From assembly GCF_001723685.1 (NCBI RefSeq), contig NZ_MCBX01000038.1, positions 124,001-188,000 on the forward strand: a DNA stretch of 64,000 nt, given 5' to 3'. Of this stretch, positions 1-7,632 are shown one piece after another. The DNA is from Candidatus Marithrix sp. Canyon 246. Lineage in GTDB: Bacteria > Pseudomonadota > Gammaproteobacteria > Beggiatoales > Beggiatoaceae. Made by a program: the position numbers and the translations under genes. A model generated the notes under the pieces. That model saw only the letters and a list, made by a program, of their open reading frames with translations, had not been told where the DNA came from and did not search any database. Each line of letters starts with the position of its first letter. Within the stretch, counting starts at the first letter, position 1.

Positions 1-1
1 T

Positions 2-448
2 GTGCAGCATCAATGGATTGCAATATATGCAGGTGGCGTATTTGGTATAATGTGTTTGATTGGAGCTATAATGTTATTTTGGCGTAGGATCAGTAATCCT
101 AGGGTAAAAGCAGTTAGTCGTACACGTGATACTTTTATTATTGGCTGGTTATTGGTTACAGTGAGTTTAGGCTTGAGTACAATTTTTGTGTCATCAGGAC
201 ATGCAGCTCATGGAGATGTATCAAGCATGATTGCTCTTACCGAATGGGTGAAAAGTGTAGCAACTTTAAGTGTTGATTCTAGCCTGATACAAGATGTATC
301 ATTAATATTTAAAATCCATATATTTTTTGGTATGACAGTGTTTTTGGTGTTTCCATTTACTCGCTTAGTGCATGTTTGGAGCATACCTTTAACTTATATA
401 ACACGCCCTTACCAAATTGTTAGGACTAAACATATACGTATGAATTAA
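2..448 (+). CDS. narI: Nitrate reductase gamma subunit, C-terminal part (partial)
   Basis: This is the C-terminal two thirds of the membrane cytochrome b subunit of respiratory nitrate reductase, which takes electrons from quinol and passes them to NarH/NarG. The frame is open to the left edge, so the true start lies outside the window; about 148 residues are visible against roughly 225-240 for the family. Hydrophobic helices near residues 10-28, 45-65 and 103-122 are visible. The closing segment HIFFGMTVFLVFPFTRLVHV carries the two C-terminal haem-ligand histidines and matches the NarI ending well. The DsrC-like gene follows after 5 bp and is probably in the same transcript. It indicates nitrate respiration, common in large sulfur bacteria. 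Confidence 0.9.
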   Translation: MQHQWIAIYAGGVFGIMCLIGAIMLFWRRISNPRVKAVSRTRDTFIIGWLLVTVSLGLSTIFVSSGHAAHGDVSSMIALTEWVKSVATLSVDSSLIQDVSLIFKIHIFFGMTVFLVFPFTRLVHVWSIPLTYITRPYQIVRTKHIRMN

Positions 449-453
449 AAATT

Positions 454-819
454 ATGCAAACAAATCCTTATGCTACAGAAATTATTTACATGGATGTTGA
501 AGGTCAACAAATAGCAACAGATCAGGAAGGCTACATTCAAAACATGGAAGATTGGTCAGAAGCATTTGTAAATACTCTAGCTAAAAAAGAAGAACTGGAA
601 CTAACAGAAGATCATTGGGAAGTGATTCATTTTATTAAAAAATACTATGAAGAACACCAAGTGCAAGCACAAGTTCGTGACATGATCAAGTTTTTCAGCA
701 AAAGCTGGGGCAAAGAACGCGGTAATAACCACTATTTGCATGACCTGTTTCCAAAAGGTGGACCCCAAAAACAAGGGAATCGTTTAGCAGGGATTCGTCG
801 TACTAAGGGCGAACATTGA
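454..819 (+). CDS. DsrC/TusE-family protein lacking both C-terminal cysteines
   Basis: This 121-residue protein belongs to the DsrC/TusE/RspA superfamily. The N-terminal half has the family pattern DxEG.....YIQNMEDWSEAFV, and the C-terminal arm FPKGGPQKQGNRLAGIRRTK follows the DsrC arm. In true DsrC the arm carries CysB (in KQxCR) and a penultimate CysA; in TusE only CysA remains. Here the CysB position is Asn and the penultimate residue is Glu, so neither persulfide-carrying cysteine exists. It therefore cannot act as a canonical sulfur carrier and fits the cysteine-less, possibly regulatory class. The gene lies 5 bp after narI, suggesting a role linked to nitrate respiration. Family assignment is firm; function is unknown. 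Confidence 0.85.
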   Translation: MQTNPYATEIIYMDVEGQQIATDQEGYIQNMEDWSEAFVNTLAKKEELELTEDHWEVIHFIKKYYEEHQVQAQVRDMIKFFSKSWGKERGNNHYLHDLFPKGGPQKQGNRLAGIRRTKGEH

Positions 820-820
820 T

Positions 821-892
821 GTAGGTTGGGCTGACGAAAGGAAGCCCAACTTGTGTTGAAGTGTTGGGCTTCCTTTCGTCAGCCCAACCTAC
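821..892. repeat. Long perfect inverted repeat, terminator or MITE-like
   Basis: Two perfectly complementary 30-bp arms (821-850 and 863-892) surround a 12-bp loop, starting 1 bp after the stop of the DsrC-like gene. The arm contains GTAGGTTGGGCTGACG. Related shorter GTTGGGC/GCCCAAC hairpins occur at 9821-9844, 39976-40010 and 60295-60337. It may serve as a transcript end, but the size and family membership suggest a dispersed palindromic element. Confidence 0.85.
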
Positions 893-1127
893 GAATGTTA
901 ATTACAAACCTTGTAGGGTCGGTTATAACTTTTTAATTTTTTATTGTCTTGATAACAATATAAAATTGCTACTTCTTGTTAAAAGAATATATTAATAGAT
1001 ATTAAATATTTAAATGTTTTTTATTTGTTTTTTATATAATGAAAATCATATTTATAATACCAAGCATGAAACTGACTGAGCAATCAAATGCCTACCTACC
1101 AAATCGGCAGCAGATAAATCATCCAAT
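893..1127. other. AT-rich spacer containing a decayed copy of the DUF484 gene start
   Basis: No intact gene lies here. Bases about 931-1053 resemble 3058-3160, the 5' end and upstream region of the minus-strand DUF484 gene. Shared words include ATTGTCTTGA, GCTACTTCTTGT, ATAGATATTAAATATTT and TTTTTTATATAAT, in the same order, with small insertions. This reads as a relic of a segment duplication. The remaining bases show nothing recognisable. Confidence 0.6.
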
Positions 1128-1523
1128 TCATTTAGGATAAAAACTTTCCAACATAATTTCTTCAATATTGCAAGGACATTCTTTTGGAAAAGTCTTTTGT
1201 GGCAAGTTGGTTTCTAACTGATGTTTCAAACTAAGATTATCTTCGAGCAAATCTTGAATTTCTCGACGCTGTTCTATTAGAGTTAATTCCCAACGACGTG
1301 AACGAATACCGGGTTGATATTGCCACTTTAATAAGTGCATTAATAATACTGCCAAACGATTAATTAACTCCCTTCGTTCACTTGCTCCCATATTTTCTAA
1401 CTCCAAAGCTACAGCTTGCATATCAACATCAGCATAATGCCCCATTCGCAGAGCATCAGCAGTTTCCATTGACCAACGATAAAAATCAGTTTCTTGCAAA
1501 TTCATATCTATATTTAATTTCAT
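1128..1523 (-). CDS. DUF29 family protein
   Basis: This 131-residue protein matches the DUF29 family found in cyanobacteria and large sulfur bacteria. The typical order is present: an N-terminal ETDFYRWSMETADALR segment, a central LELENMGASERRELINRL segment, then HLLKWQYQPGIRSRRWELTL and a charged helical C-terminus. Such proteins are small, often multi-copy and of unknown function. There is no signal peptide or membrane segment. It starts immediately downstream of a palindromic repeat and a broken ATPase fragment on the same strand. Family call by motif; function not inferred. Confidence 0.85.
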   Translation of the reverse strand: MKLNIDMNLQETDFYRWSMETADALRMGHYADVDMQAVALELENMGASERRELINRLAVLLMHLLKWQYQPGIRSRRWELTLIEQRREIQDLLEDNLSLKHQLETNLPQKTFPKECPCNIEEIMLESFYPK

Positions 1524-1533
1524 CTTAGATTTT

Positions 1534-1548
1534 AGACCTGTCAGGTCT
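1534..1548. repeat. Short copy of the AGACCTG palindrome family
   Basis: A 15-bp palindrome, AGACCTGTCAGGTCT, lies at the 3' end of the broken ATPase. It is a minimal member of the family whose full 33-bp form recurs through the window. Confidence 0.8.
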
Positions 1549-1685
1549 AAAAATATTTTTACCCTGTTCTGCTAATTGCAACAGTAAACTAGTTACATGC
1601 CTTATCATTTTTGGATTTAAATTGACTTCAGGTTCATCAAAAAATAATATACTATCTTTATTAATTGAGCCATTAGCTATTAGAT

Positions 1686-1745
1686 AACTACAGAGATTGC
1701 ATATAAGCAAGGATGAAAGTAACTTGATTGGCAATCCCTGTAGTT
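1686..1745. repeat. Inverted repeat with a partial second copy at 60239-60267
   Basis: The arms AACTACAGAGATTGC (1686-1700) and GCAATCCCTGTAGTT (1731-1745) are complementary with one mismatch. A 29-bp stretch starting at 1687 recurs at 60239-60267 with one mismatch, so it is a dispersed element, here inside the ATPase fragment. Confidence 0.7.
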
Positions 1746-1795
1746 TTTTTTGGATTTCCCGGTTCAATTCGTAGGCGAACATTAATAAGGTCAAA

Positions 1796-1810
1796 AGACC
1801 TGACAGGTCT
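1796..1810. repeat. Short copy of the AGACCTG palindrome family
   Basis: A 15-bp sequence AGACCTGACAGGTCT lies at the 5' end of the broken ATPase. Together with the copy at 1534 it brackets the fragment. Confidence 0.8.
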
Positions 1811-1837
1811 AAAAACAATTAAATAAACATAGGAATA

Positions 1838-2506
1838 TTATTCCTTGTGTTCCGAATTTGTTGTACTCATATGATGATGAGTTTTAGATTGATTAAAAGG
1901 CGTTATAATAGTATGATAAGTTAAAACACCTGCTATCATAAATGCTGACAAGGCAATAGTCATCTGCAACAAATTAATTTTCTGTATTTCTTCTTTTTGC
2001 CTTGACTCACAAACTTCTCCTGGGCAATATTGAACCTTATTTTTACTAAACTTATTATATAAAACGCAACCTAGACATATACCAAATACGGCTTCAAAAA
2101 ACAACAGAATTAAACAAAGAATACAAATAACAATTTTAATCGGAGTCATAAGCTCAAAGACTACAACCAACAGGAACATGATGACAGCCAAAGTAAAACC
2201 AATGTGCCACGCAAATCTTTTTTGAGAAGCACCCACATATTCAGGCTTCTGATGTGAAACAAAAAAACGTCCAAGAATTAAACTGGGAGCATATTTAGGA
2301 TTGATATATATACGTAAAAAGAAATCGACCATAAAGAATGTGATAAAAATCTGTGTATAACGGAAATCATGAAATATATAGGAATACATAAAAGAAATAA
2401 GAGCAAACAAAAAAAGAATACCAGCCCCTGCTCTTGCTTCTCTCTCATTCAAAACTCGTGTTTCATAACCTTCTACGACTTCACCAAAATAGATGTGTTT
2501 GTTCAT
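1838..2506 (-). CDS. DUF4395-like integral membrane protein
   Basis: This 222-residue membrane protein has about five hydrophobic segments. The family pattern is visible: NEREARAGAGILFLFALISF, then DFFLRIYINPKYAPSLILGR, then KRFAWHIGFTLA, and the end CLGCVLYNKF with a CxxC pair. DUF4395 proteins are small inner-membrane proteins of unknown role, sometimes linked to thiol or rhodanese genes. The C-terminus ends in a His-rich tail (KTHHHM). It lies between the broken ATPase and the DUF484 gene on the same strand. The domain call is by pattern only. Confidence 0.7.
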   Translation of the reverse strand: MNKHIYFGEVVEGYETRVLNEREARAGAGILFLFALISFMYSYIFHDFRYTQIFITFFMVDFFLRIYINPKYAPSLILGRFFVSHQKPEYVGASQKRFAWHIGFTLAVIMFLLVVVFELMTPIKIVICILCLILLFFEAVFGICLGCVLYNKFSKNKVQYCPGEVCESRQKEEIQKINLLQMTIALSAFMIAGVLTYHTIITPFNQSKTHHHMSTTNSEHKE

Positions 2507-2563
2507 ATAGTTCTCATTTATTAGTTATCAATAATTTTTTCATATTAAAAACATGGAAATAGT

Positions 2564-3115
2564 TTATCTATTCCTAGTCCACATTCTAAGTAAATTACTA
2601 ATAATATTACCTAAATATATTAGAAAATCCGTACTCATTTCAGAATGAAAACGTTTTCTATCATGACTAGCCATTGCTAATAAACCCAACGGTTTATCAA
2701 CACCTAAAGGTATTAAAACCGCTGAAGCAACTTTAATCTTTGGAAACAAATAAGCCAGTTGTTCTGGTTTTAATTGTCCGCAAATAGCCTGTTTATTTTC
2801 TAAAATTTCATCAAATAAACTAAAAATTTGGGCATCATATTCGACAAATTCTTTGTGTTTGAAGTTTGAGCCTAAAACATCAAACCAACGAATCACTACT
2901 GCATCAGTATTAAGTTCATTATTTAAGGTGCTATATAATATATTAAAAAATTCATCTAAACTTTCTGTATTAGTTAAAGCTGTAATTAGGCGTTGAATAC
3001 GCTGATTTAATTCTTCATTTTCTTGAGCAATTGTGATCAATTCATTTAATTGACTCTTTAACTTTTCATTGTCTTGACGTAAAACTGCTACTTCTTGTGA
3101 TGATAATTTATTCAT
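2564..3115 (-). CDS. DUF484 (GAF-like) protein
   Basis: This 183-residue soluble protein has an N-terminal coiled coil (residues 1-45, rich in Glu, Gln and Leu) followed by a GAF-like domain with the DUF484 signature (VASAVLIPLG, PLGLLAMASHDRKRFHSEM, FLIYLGNIISNLL). DUF484 proteins usually sit near xerC in gammaproteobacteria; that context is absent here. It lies 38 bp downstream of the response regulator on the same strand, so the two may form one signalling transcript. Ligand unknown. A degraded copy of its 5' end lies at 931-1053. Confidence 0.85.
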   Translation of the reverse strand: MNKLSSQEVAVLRQDNEKLKSQLNELITIAQENEELNQRIQRLITALTNTESLDEFFNILYSTLNNELNTDAVVIRWFDVLGSNFKHKEFVEYDAQIFSLFDEILENKQAICGQLKPEQLAYLFPKIKVASAVLIPLGVDKPLGLLAMASHDRKRFHSEMSTDFLIYLGNIISNLLRMWTRNR

Positions 3116-3153
3116 AGATATTAAATATTTTTATGTTTTTTATATAATTAAAA

Positions 3154-3606
3154 TCATGTTTGCCATCTATGTGGTTTGTTTAAAATATTTTTTATATTTT
3201 GTAAAGCTGTTTTTGTAGCTTGGGCGTTTATAATAACATTAATGCGATGACGTAATACCGCCCAATGTATTGGTTTAGTAATGTATTCAATTGCACCCAC
3301 TTCAAATGCTTGATTAACTGATTTTTCATCATCTAATGATGTTATCATAATAATAGGTATATCAGTATCTACTTGCAATTCCTTTAATTTACTACACGCT
3401 GTAAATCCATCCATAATTGGCATAGCAGCATCCATCAATACTAAATCAGGTTGACAACGTTGAAATTCTTCAATAGCTGCCATGCCTTCTGTTGCTAAAG
3501 TGACGCGATAACCTTCTTTTTTTAAGAGATTTTGTAAAAGATTTTGTACTAAAGGATCGTCATCGACGATAAGTATTAAAGGGGATTGTTGTTTAGAGCT
3601 TAACAT
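3154..3606 (-). CDS. Receiver-only response regulator (CheY-like)
   Basis: A phospho-acceptor receiver domain fills almost the entire protein. The acidic pair lies in LIVDDDPLVQ, the phospho-acceptor Asp in LVLMDAAMPIMDG, the conserved Thr/Ser in IIMITS and the Lys in YITKPI. There is no output domain, only about 30 extra C-terminal residues. The ATG at 3606 is preferred to the upstream one at 3645 because GGAA lies at ribosome-binding distance and the upstream 13 residues do not look like a receiver start. The transcript may continue into the DUF484 gene. A tRNA-Lys lies just upstream on the same strand. Confidence 0.9.
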   Translation of the reverse strand: MLSSKQQSPLILIVDDDPLVQNLLQNLLKKEGYRVTLATEGMAAIEEFQRCQPDLVLMDAAMPIMDGFTACSKLKELQVDTDIPIIMITSLDDEKSVNQAFEVGAIEYITKPIHWAVLRHRINVIINAQATKTALQNIKNILNKPHRWQT

Positions 3607-3707
3607 AATAGTTCCGCATGAAAATGTGATTAAATGCAATTTCATGCAAAAATCAGGCTCAAGAAACTATTTTTTTTGGGGGAATTTAATAAAATAAGGA
3701 AAGGATT

Positions 3708-3780
3708 TGGGTCGTGTGCGATTTGAACGCACGACCATCGGATTAAAAGTCCGGTGCTCTACCAGCTGAGCTAACGACCC
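3708..3780 (-). tRNA. tRNA-Lys (anticodon TTT)
   Basis: The minus strand folds as a 73-nt tRNA: acceptor GGGTCGT pairing with ACGACCC, a D-arm with GCTCAGCTGGTAGAGC, an anticodon loop CTTTTAA with anticodon TTT (3745-3747), a T-arm loop TTCAAAT and discriminator A at 3708. CCA is not encoded. The sequence closely resembles bacterial tRNA-Lys. Confidence 0.97.
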
Positions 3781-3870
3781 TGAAAACAGAGAGAATTATA
3801 ATGAAGTTGAATTAAAAAAGCAAGCGTTTTCTTTAAAAAAATTATTATGATTTTTTATATATATTATAAA

Positions 3871-4317
3871 CTATCGTACAGAAGTACCTAATCTACCTTG
3901 AATATCTCTATATATTTCATTCAAAACAGTCTTATCATAACCGATAATCCAAGCTTCATCATGATCTTCACGCCAACGCGCTTCTATTTTTAATTTGGCG
4001 GTATGCCAAATACGCCCTTGCATTTTGACAATAATTCGTGTTTGATACTGCTTATCTGTTACTGCCATTTTTCTCCAATCAGTACGCATATAACCACTCG
4101 CTATATCTGACATTAGGATATCATACTTTTCAGATAGAACATCTACAACTCTACGCCAAACTTCTGGATTTTTGGGTCGAAATAAACCATAATTATTATG
4201 TAGATTAACCGAACGCCAGACACCTTGTTCCTGCGTTTTGATAAAATGTTTAGGTTTATCGACTCCACAACTAGTTAGTAATGATATATTTACTATAAAT
4301 ATAATTAATAATCGCAT
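3871..4317 (-). CDS. Putative lipoprotein, unknown function
   Basis: This 148-residue protein has a short hydrophobic signal sequence ending in a lipobox LLTSC (Cys at residue 17), so it is likely membrane-anchored. The mature part is polar with several Trp residues (GVWRSVNLHN, WRRVVDVL, RIWHTAKLKIEARW) and no domain I recognise. It is transcribed divergently from the 181-residue membrane protein and caspase operon; the shared spacer of 67 bp is AT-rich. It may belong to the same exported accessory region, but nothing shows its function. Confidence 0.75.
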   Translation of the reverse strand: MRLLIIFIVNISLLTSCGVDKPKHFIKTQEQGVWRSVNLHNNYGLFRPKNPEVWRRVVDVLSEKYDILMSDIASGYMRTDWRKMAVTDKQYQTRIIVKMQGRIWHTAKLKIEARWREDHDEAWIIGYDKTVLNEIYRDIQGRLGTSVR

Positions 4318-4384
4318 ATGAGATACCTTTTAGAAACTTTATATTTATTATAATATAAATTTCATTTAAATTCTAGGAGAAAAA

Positions 4385-4930
4385 ATGATTGAATTTTTGA
4401 AAAAAAATATAAAAATAAGCGCGTTATTAGGTGGCTTGTTTTCTTTATGCTGCTATCTGGTTTCTGAACTTTATATGCAACCATTATGCGATTCTGATCA
4501 ACAAAAATGGTATTGTTTTTTTAATGATCCAACTATTTCTACGCAATTAGCAGAATTAGAAAATTCTGAACCAGCAGCACCTTGGAAAGTAACATTAAAT
4601 CACATTAAAATTGATCATAAAGTTAAAATTGTACCTAAAATTGAATTAGCTGATAAGGCTTATTTATCCTTATTTAAGATAAATGTATCATCTGATGTTA
4701 TTATTATACAAACCAAGAATTACGATATTAAGAGTTCATCAAATGATAAATTTGATCTGGCTTGGAATGTCGATTTAGCCGCTGGTAAAAATTTTTTTCA
4801 AGTGATTATGACTCCTGATCCTATTAATTGGCAAACAATTTTATCTAATAAAAATGTGGAATTGATAGAATCATTAAAAAAGCGTGTGAATTTTTGGACG
4901 ACTGACTCATTAACTATATATAGAAAATGA
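4385..4930 (+). CDS. Membrane-anchored hypothetical protein preceding caspase gene
   Basis: This 181-residue protein has one N-terminal transmembrane segment (about residues 11-30) and a polar, probably periplasmic remainder. A strong AGGAG ribosome-binding site precedes the ATG. No family is recognised. Two cysteines lie soon after the anchor (CDSD, WYCFF). Its stop is 1 bp before the caspase start, so the two are very likely translationally coupled and may work together. Function unknown. Confidence 0.75.
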   Translation: MIEFLKKNIKISALLGGLFSLCCYLVSELYMQPLCDSDQQKWYCFFNDPTISTQLAELENSEPAAPWKVTLNHIKIDHKVKIVPKIELADKAYLSLFKINVSSDVIIIQTKNYDIKSSSNDKFDLAWNVDLAAGKNFFQVIMTPDPINWQTILSNKNVELIESLKKRVNFWTTDSLTIYRK

Positions 4931-4931
4931 T

Positions 4932-5945
4932 ATGATGAAAAAACAAATACTAATAGCATGGATATTGTTATTAAACATAAACCTTGTTCAAGCATGTGAG
5001 ACAGAGAAAAAGCGTATTGCTTTAGTGATTGGTAATTCTAATTACCAAGATGAAATGGCAATTTTAAAAAATCCGAAAAATGATGCTAGTGGTTTAGCGC
5101 AAACATTAAAAACATTAGGTTTTTATGTCTTTGAAGAATATGATTTGACAAAGGCAAAAATGGAAACTGTAATTCAAAAATTTGGAAGTTGTTTAAAACA
5201 AGCTGGAGGCATAGGTTTATTTTATTACTCAGGGCATGGTGTACAGTTTGAGGGAAAAAATTATTTAATTCCCGTAGATGGAAGCGATGCTTTAGATAGC
5301 AAGGAAGAAGATTTTTTACAACACAATATTGTTTCTGCTGAAAAAATGCTAAAAGTCATGGAAAATGCTAAAAATGATGCTAACATCATTATTATAGATG
5401 CCTGTCGTAATAATCCTACAAGAGGTAAGCTCATACATAATAATGGCTTAGATCATTTAGATCCACCTTCAGGGTCAATTATTGCCTATGCCGCTGCTCC
5501 TGGAAAATTTGCTTTAGATGGTGGCGTAGAAGATCATAGCCCTTATGCTAAACATCTGATTAAAGAAATCACTAAACCAAAAGTGTCAATTACAGATGTT
5601 TTTTTAGAGGTGCGTAAGGGCGTGAAAAGGCACACTAATGATTATCAAGAACCTCAATATTTATCATTATTAAATCGGAAGATTTATTTAAATGACAAGC
5701 CAATTGAATTTACTGTTAAAAAATATCAGAGATCAAAAAGGATATTTCCACCACGTCAAGCTATAAAGATTATTAATATTTCTAAAAATGGCAATAGCAT
5801 TAATTATTGGAAATTTCCTTGGCAAAAACAGTGGCATTTACCAAGTCAAGATGTGTATAATGACTTTATAAAAAGTGTTGGTTCATCATTAAAGTCTAAA
5901 GAACTTCTTGATATGGCTATTAAAAAAGTTGTTTCTAAATATTAA
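4932..5945 (+). CDS. Exported caspase-like cysteine protease (peptidase C14 family)
   Basis: This 337-residue protein has a signal sequence (residues 1-21) followed by a caspase-like p20 domain. The fold markers are RIALVIGNSNY (start), catalytic His102 in FYYSGHG, and catalytic Cys158 in IIIIDACRNNP. The p10-like region contains SIIAYAAAPGKFALDG, typical of bacterial metacaspase-like proteins that process substrates after basic residues. About 100 C-terminal residues match no known domain. Two adjacent ATGs (4932, 4935) could both start it. It is coupled to the upstream membrane protein and followed by an OmpA-C lipoprotein gene, suggesting an envelope location. Confidence 0.93.
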   Translation: MMKKQILIAWILLLNINLVQACETEKKRIALVIGNSNYQDEMAILKNPKNDASGLAQTLKTLGFYVFEEYDLTKAKMETVIQKFGSCLKQAGGIGLFYYSGHGVQFEGKNYLIPVDGSDALDSKEEDFLQHNIVSAEKMLKVMENAKNDANIIIIDACRNNPTRGKLIHNNGLDHLDPPSGSIIAYAAAPGKFALDGGVEDHSPYAKHLIKEITKPKVSITDVFLEVRKGVKRHTNDYQEPQYLSLLNRKIYLNDKPIEFTVKKYQRSKRIFPPRQAIKIINISKNGNSINYWKFPWQKQWHLPSQDVYNDFIKSVGSSLKSKELLDMAIKKVVSKY

Positions 5946-5951
5946 TAATTC

Positions 5952-6042
5952 ATGTTACGCACTAACATTTTGTCATTACCAAACACCGCCTAGGAATAAA
6001 TTCCAAGGCGGTGCTGGCTAATAACAAAATGGGGCGTAACAT
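5952..6042. repeat. Nested inverted repeat between caspase and OmpA genes
   Basis: Three nested stems pair across one centre: ATGTTACGC with GCGTAACAT at the outside, CATTTTGT with ACAAAATG in the middle, and CACCGCCTAGGAA with TTCCAAGGCGGTG (one mismatch) inside. The 91-bp structure could be a small non-autonomous element or an attenuating transcript structure. Confidence 0.75.
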
Positions 6043-6064
6043 CAGCTAATAAGGATCTTATCTT

Positions 6065-6874
6065 ATGTATATTAAAATAATATTATATAGCTTAATAATG
6101 GTATTTGTAATTTCTTGTAATGAGAATACCACAGATTCACAAGTGATTGAGTATAACAATAAAGCAGTTATGCTAGAAGAAGCAGGAAAGTATTCTGAAG
6201 CTTTAAAATATTACAAAAAAGCTCTTGATATTGAACCTGAAAATTCAACTGTTTGGTTAGGTGTTGGTGATGTTTACTATAAACAAAAGCAGCTTCCACT
6301 TAGTTTTGAAGCTTATTTACATGCCTGTAAAGTTGAGAAAGTGAAAGAATTGTATCACGAGGATCGTTATAAAACTATTGATGATCAAAATCAATTTAAT
6401 GAAGAAAGTTTGAGTTTGCTATTAAATGCTGAACGCATGAAAGCCATAGATACAATGCTTAAACGTTGTTTAGGAAATACCAAATCAACTATTATTGTTA
6501 GTGAAACGAAACCAGAGATTATTTTCCGTAATATTAATTTTAAAACAGGAAAATCAACCTTCAAAAATAAGCAAGCAATTCAATCGTTACGAACATTAGC
6601 TGCTGTATGGAATAAATATAATCCAAAACATATGATCTTAATTAAAGGGCATACTGATAGTCAACAATATCCAAATGATAGAAAAAATTGGAAATTATCA
6701 GTTGATCGCGCTTTTGCTGTTAGTGATATTTTAGTCGGATTAAAAGTTCCAAGAACTTGTATAGGCATAGCTGGTTATGGTTATAGCATACCGGCAAAAG
6801 ATTCTAAAATAAATGATTTTGATAAAAATCGACGGGTAGAAATTGAAATACTTTCTCGGAAATGTATTGTTTAA
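6065..6874 (+). CDS. TPR and OmpA-C domain lipoprotein
   Basis: This 269-residue protein starts with a signal peptide and lipobox VISC (Cys18). Residues about 28-95 form two TPR-like repeats (AGKYSEALKYYKKALDIEPE, then WLGVGDVYYKQKQLPLSFEA). The C-terminal 110 residues are an OmpA-like peptidoglycan-binding domain: FKTGKSTFKNKQAIQSL, LIKGHTDSQQYPNDRKN, LSVDRAFAVSDIL and NRRVEIEI. The protein would tether the envelope to peptidoglycan and offer a TPR docking surface. It lies downstream of the caspase, separated by a hairpin, probably in one functional unit. A second OmpA-C lipoprotein sits between the caspases at 9.8-13.1 kb. Confidence 0.88.
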   Translation: MYIKIILYSLIMVFVISCNENTTDSQVIEYNNKAVMLEEAGKYSEALKYYKKALDIEPENSTVWLGVGDVYYKQKQLPLSFEAYLHACKVEKVKELYHEDRYKTIDDQNQFNEESLSLLLNAERMKAIDTMLKRCLGNTKSTIIVSETKPEIIFRNINFKTGKSTFKNKQAIQSLRTLAAVWNKYNPKHMILIKGHTDSQQYPNDRKNWKLSVDRAFAVSDILVGLKVPRTCIGIAGYGYSIPAKDSKINDFDKNRRVEIEILSRKCIV

Positions 6875-6879
6875 TAAAT

Positions 6880-6903
6880 AATCCCCCCGGGGGGGATTTT
6901 TTA
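6880..6903 (+). terminator. Rho-independent terminator
   Basis: A GC hairpin of six C and seven G bases is followed directly by a run of T, just after the stop of the OmpA-C lipoprotein. It can end the caspase/OmpA transcript; the convergent gene ends at 6901. Confidence 0.8.
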
Positions 6904-7494
6904 TGCACTATTTTGATTTGAGGATTCTATACCTCCAAGCCTCTTTTGCCATCTTTTATGTAATTCTGTTAAATGAGCATATCTTTGGGGATATATTTCT
7001 CTAATTTCATCAATGAATTCTTTAAAAGCATTATGATATAATTTAACTTGATTAGCTACCATAGAAAATGCTACATCTTCATCAGCTACACTATTATCAA
7101 TGGCTAATGCCATATTTTCCCAATGCCCTAGAACAGTTTGAATATCAGTTTCAATATCTGATTCTTTTTTAACCTTCTCCTGAATAGTTTTTAGAGGCAA
7201 CTTTCCTTGATCCTTTAGATTTCCAAATGCGTGATCCAATCTAATCTTCGCTTTACGCAAAGTATCACTTTTAAATAAAGAATATGCTAATGCTCCTGAA
7301 CGCTTATTCCAAAGACATTGTTCTTTTACGGTTTTTTGTAATTCATCTACTTGACCATCTAAAGCTTTAAGACTTTTGAAATGCTCATTAGAAATTTTAA
7401 TTTGTTGATTAATAAGCCACAAGCCTAAACCTAATATTACAACTACAGATATTTGTAATAACAATTCAATAACAAAAATAAAATTTAATTCCAT
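6901..7494 (-). CDS. Membrane-anchored coiled-coil protein, DUF4760-like
   Basis: This 197-residue protein has an N-terminal transmembrane segment (residues 5-28), then a coiled-coil stretch (residues 30-60, heptad-like Leu and Ile), then a helical domain. HWENMALAIDNSVADEDVAF followed by an FKEFIDEIRE helix resembles DUF4760, a family of single-span membrane proteins without known function. The assignment is tentative. It is a single gene converging on the OmpA lipoprotein and diverging from apbC. Confidence 0.6.
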   Translation of the reverse strand: MELNFIFVIELLLQISVVVILGLGLWLINQQIKISNEHFKSLKALDGQVDELQKTVKEQCLWNKRSGALAYSLFKSDTLRKAKIRLDHAFGNLKDQGKLPLKTIQEKVKKESDIETDIQTVLGHWENMALAIDNSVADEDVAFSMVANQVKLYHNAFKEFIDEIREIYPQRYAHLTELHKRWQKRLGGIESSNQNSA

Positions 7495-7632
7495 ATCTTT
7501 AACCTCTTTATTAAAAATTATAAAATAACATTATAAAATATATTATTATAATATGCAATAAATATTGAATTATGCAACTGCAATACCCAACTTTAGCCAT
7601 TCATAAGAATTACATAACTAGGATATTATTTA

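Larger units (their letters stand above)
1525..1818 (-). pseudogene. Fragment of an AAA (RecF/OLD-like) ATPase
   Basis: Only the C-terminal catalytic end is recognisable: ILFFDEPEVNLNPKMIRHV (Walker B plus D-loop of ABC-type ATPases), followed by a helix ending in AEQGKNI. No Walker A is present, and the first 50 residues are an artefact of repeat sequence. The fragment is bracketed by short palindromes at 1534-1548 and 1796-1810, and a 60-bp inverted repeat (1686-1745) is embedded in it. It ends inside palindrome sequence rather than at a natural terminus. It is read as a broken remnant, probably non-functional. Confidence 0.7.
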
